DNA of 15,020 nucleotides from Deltaproteobacteria bacterium. Its GTDB lineage: Bacteria > Desulfobacterota > Binatia > Binatales > Binataceae. Under the pieces are notes generated by a model. That model made no database searches. It saw only the letters and a list, made by a program, of their open reading frames with translations, and was not told the DNA's origin. The first letter of the stretch is position 1, and each line of letters begins with the position of its first letter. Both the position numbers and the translations under genes were made by a program. Where the stretch lies: assembly GCA_021780585.1 (NCBI GenBank), contig JAJXYM010000250.1, forward strand, positions 1 to 15,020, in the 5' to 3' direction. Positions 13,659-15,020 of this stretch are shown here, piece after piece.

Positions 13659-13889
13659 GTGACCTTCACGATGGCTGGCAACGCAATACCGCCCGCGCGC
13701 CTGTGGCGCTTCGCCGCGATTGCGGTGGAATTTTTCTCGCCGATCCTGGGCGGATCGATCCTCGGCTATTACCTCGACCAGTATTTTCGCACCGCGCCGG
13801 TGTTGGCGGTCGCGGGCGTGCTGCTCGGGACGTTCCTTGGCATGTATCGGCTGGTGATCGAGCTCAGAGACTTTCAGCGCGGTGATTGA
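13659..13889 (+). CDS. atpZ: AtpZ/AtpI-family small membrane protein of the ATP synthase operon
   Basis: The product is 76 residues from the GTG at 13659, or 72 from the ATG at 13671; neither has a clear ribosome site, so the start is open. Two membrane spans are visible, about 17-38 and 46-67, with the family's Gly-rich first span and GYYLDQYF (36-43) between them, then a short charged tail. Small proteins of this type head many atp operons, often directly before atpI. They have been linked to assembly of the c-ring and to Mg or Ca transport, but their role is not settled. Its stop TGA is followed directly by the ATG of the next gene with no gap, and hemL ends 17 bases before the GTG. Position before atpI and atpB supports the assignment. 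Confidence 0.8.
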   Translation: MTFTMAGNAIPPARLWRFAAIAVEFFSPILGGSILGYYLDQYFRTAPVLAVAGVLLGTFLGMYRLVIELRDFQRGD

Positions 13890-14291
13890 ATGAACTGGCG
13901 GGTTCCGGCGCTCGGCGCGATCCAGCGGACCAGCGCCCAGCTTACGGTTGTCTTCGCGTTTCTGCTGCTGGCGGCGGATTCGCGCGCCGCGGCGATCGGA
14001 TGTCTGGTCGGCGGCGCGCTGATGATCGCCAACCTGTTCGTCCTCACGGTCGTCGGGCGGGCGATAATCGCCCTGGCGCAGGGGGGCGGCGCGGGCAAGG
14101 CGGGCGTGATCCTGGCGCCGCTCAAGATGTTTATCTTCGTCGGGCTGGTCTATCTGCTGATGACCACCACCCGGCTCGACCCGGCCGGCTTCCTCGCCGG
14201 CGCCTTGACTCAGTTCATCGCGATCTTTATTGAAACGTGGCGCGCTTCGACGCGCGGCGCTTTCGTACGTCCGGAGGATCAGCAGGTTTGA
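13890..14291 (+). CDS. atpI: ATP synthase subunit I (AtpI)
   Basis: The product is 133 residues. Four hydrophobic spans are visible, about 16-30, 34-63, 75-93 and 98-115, with a polar, charged C-terminal tail (RPEDQQV at 127-133). This fits the AtpI family, which helps assemble the c-ring of the membrane sector and is not part of the finished enzyme. The ATG directly abuts the TGA of atpZ, and GGTGA a few bases upstream lies inside atpZ, suggesting coupled translation. Its own TGA overlaps the probable TTG start of atpB. The sequence is poorly conserved in this family, so the call rests on length, topology and context. Confidence 0.75.
   Translation: MNWRVPALGAIQRTSAQLTVVFAFLLLAADSRAAAIGCLVGGALMIANLFVLTVVGRAIIALAQGGGAGKAGVILAPLKMFIFVGLVYLLMTTTRLDPAGFLAGALTQFIAIFIETWRASTRGAFVRPEDQQV
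14273..14278 (+). promoter_or_regulatory. Ribosome binding site GGAGGA that fixes the atpB start
   Basis: GGAGGA ends nine bases before the TTG at 14288, an excellent fit. No comparable site precedes the GTG at 14237, so the TTG is preferred as the atpB start. Confidence 0.8.
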
Positions 14292-14980
14292 AACCGGTTA
14301 ATTTTATCGAGATGCTTGGCGACCATCTGGGCGGCCTGCCGCCGGCGCTGGTCGGCGCGTGGCTGGTGATGGGGATTCTGATCGTCTTCGCCGTGATGGC
14401 GCGGCGCGCGCTCGCCGCCGCCCCCGATCCCGCGATTCCGGACGAGGGAATCACCCTGCGGTCGGTGGCCGAAGTGATGGTCGAATGGCTCGACGGGTTC
14501 GTCGCGAACGTATCCGAGATGCATGGTTCGCGCCGCTTCGTGCCCTTCTTCGGCTCGATTTTCATCTTTATCCTGACGGCGAATTTCATGGGCTTGATTC
14601 CCGGGATGGAGCCGCCGACCAACGACACCAACCTGACCTTCGCCCTCGGCGCGATCTGCTTCGCTTTTTATCTCTATCAAGGCTTCAAATCGCAGGGCGC
14701 CCACTATCTCAGGAGCTTTCTCGGGCCGATGCTGGTGTTGGCGCCGCTGATGCTGCCGATCGAGGTGGCCGATAATCTGTTCCGGCCGTTTTCGCTCGGT
14801 GTTCGTCTGTTCGCCAATATGTTCGCCGACCATCAGGTGTTGGGCCTGTTTACCAGCCTGCTCTACGTGGTTTTTCCGCTCCCGTTCTACGCGTTGGGCG
14901 CGATTGTCTGTGTCGTGCAGGCGCTGGTCTTCACGATTCTGGCGGTAAGCTACGTGCGGATGGCGAGCGCGGCGCATTGA
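14288..14980 (+). CDS. atpB: F0F1 ATP synthase subunit a
   Basis: From the TTG at 14288 the product is 230 residues. Subunit a forms the two proton half-channels beside the c-ring. Spans are seen at about 19-37, 84-105, 116-131, 147-165 and 183-222. FFGSIFIFILTANFMGLIPG (87-106) and LFRPFSLGVRLFANMF (164-179) are family hallmarks. Arg173 is the essential arginine (Arg210 in E. coli) and Gln211 matches Gln252. The position of E. coli Glu219 is His182, and that of His245 appears to be Gly204. The longer frame from a GTG at 14237 would add 17 residues that overlap atpI and lack a ribosome site. The TTG overlaps the atpI stop (TTGA), with GGAGGA nine bases upstream. The 40 bases after the stop show no further gene; atpE would be expected next. 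Confidence 0.95.
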   Translation: MKPVNFIEMLGDHLGGLPPALVGAWLVMGILIVFAVMARRALAAAPDPAIPDEGITLRSVAEVMVEWLDGFVANVSEMHGSRRFVPFFGSIFIFILTANFMGLIPGMEPPTNDTNLTFALGAICFAFYLYQGFKSQGAHYLRSFLGPMLVLAPLMLPIEVADNLFRPFSLGVRLFANMFADHQVLGLFTSLLYVVFPLPFYALGAIVCVVQALVFTILAVSYVRMASAAH

Positions 14981-15020
14981 CGGGTGGCGGCTCTCGACAA
15001 GATTCAATTCCGTGACCGGA
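14981..15020. other. Window edge downstream of atpB
   Basis: These last 40 bases hold no recognisable gene or terminator. The operon probably continues with atpE beyond the window. Confidence 0.4.

Noticed and set aside
1..15020. tRNA, rRNA, insertion sequence, prophage, toxin-antitoxin or defence genes
   Set aside because: None seen in reading the gaps and frames. All large frames are explained by the genes listed.

Overview
The window is GC-rich, densely coding DNA from a Gram-negative bacterial chromosome, near the replication origin. It carries dnaA, dnaN and the first genes of an F-type ATP synthase operon. The layout atpZ-atpI-atpB, two integral-membrane GT39-type glycosyltransferases and the secreted protein suggest a proteobacterium or a related phylum such as Desulfobacterota, Myxococcota or Binatota. 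That placement is inference; no rRNA or other taxonomic marker was searched.

Layout, left to right. Positions 1-183 hold a cluster of short hairpin repeats, including a perfect 30-base direct repeat. Positions 234-267 are a terminator for a leftward gene for a secreted, Gly/Asn-rich, probably beta-solenoid protein (298-1197), whose upstream region contains three short palindromes. A leftward block follows: ribE (riboflavin synthase), an Rrf2-type Fe-S regulator that overlaps ribE by four bases, an N-acetylglutamate-synthase-like protein with a degenerate kinase-like half, and a GT39 glycosyltransferase. Read in transcription order, this block runs from 5608 down to 1402. Rightward from 5756 come an alkylsulfatase-like metallo-beta-lactamase-fold hydrolase and a second GT39 glycosyltransferase. 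The second glycosyltransferase converges on dnaN, and their stop codons overlap in a CTAG.

dnaA and dnaN run leftward. The 253 bases between them carry DnaA boxes, an AT-rich tract, Dam-type GATC sites and short repeats, and are the best oriC candidate. A 601-base gap separates dnaA from the divergent hemL. It holds weak DnaA boxes, an 11+1+11 palindrome, and a 28-base perfect copy of an internal hemL segment just before the hemL start codon. hemL (tetrapyrrole synthesis) is followed by atpZ, atpI and atpB, which are tightly packed; atpB appears to start at a TTG overlapping the atpI stop. The window ends just after atpB, where atpE would be expected.

Most of the window is core housekeeping sequence. 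I found no CRISPR array, prophage, insertion sequence, tRNA, rRNA or obvious defence system. The points most worth checking are the putative origin, the duplicated hemL segment and palindrome before hemL, the degenerate acetylglutamate synthase, the ribE-Rrf2 coupling and the unassigned secreted protein.
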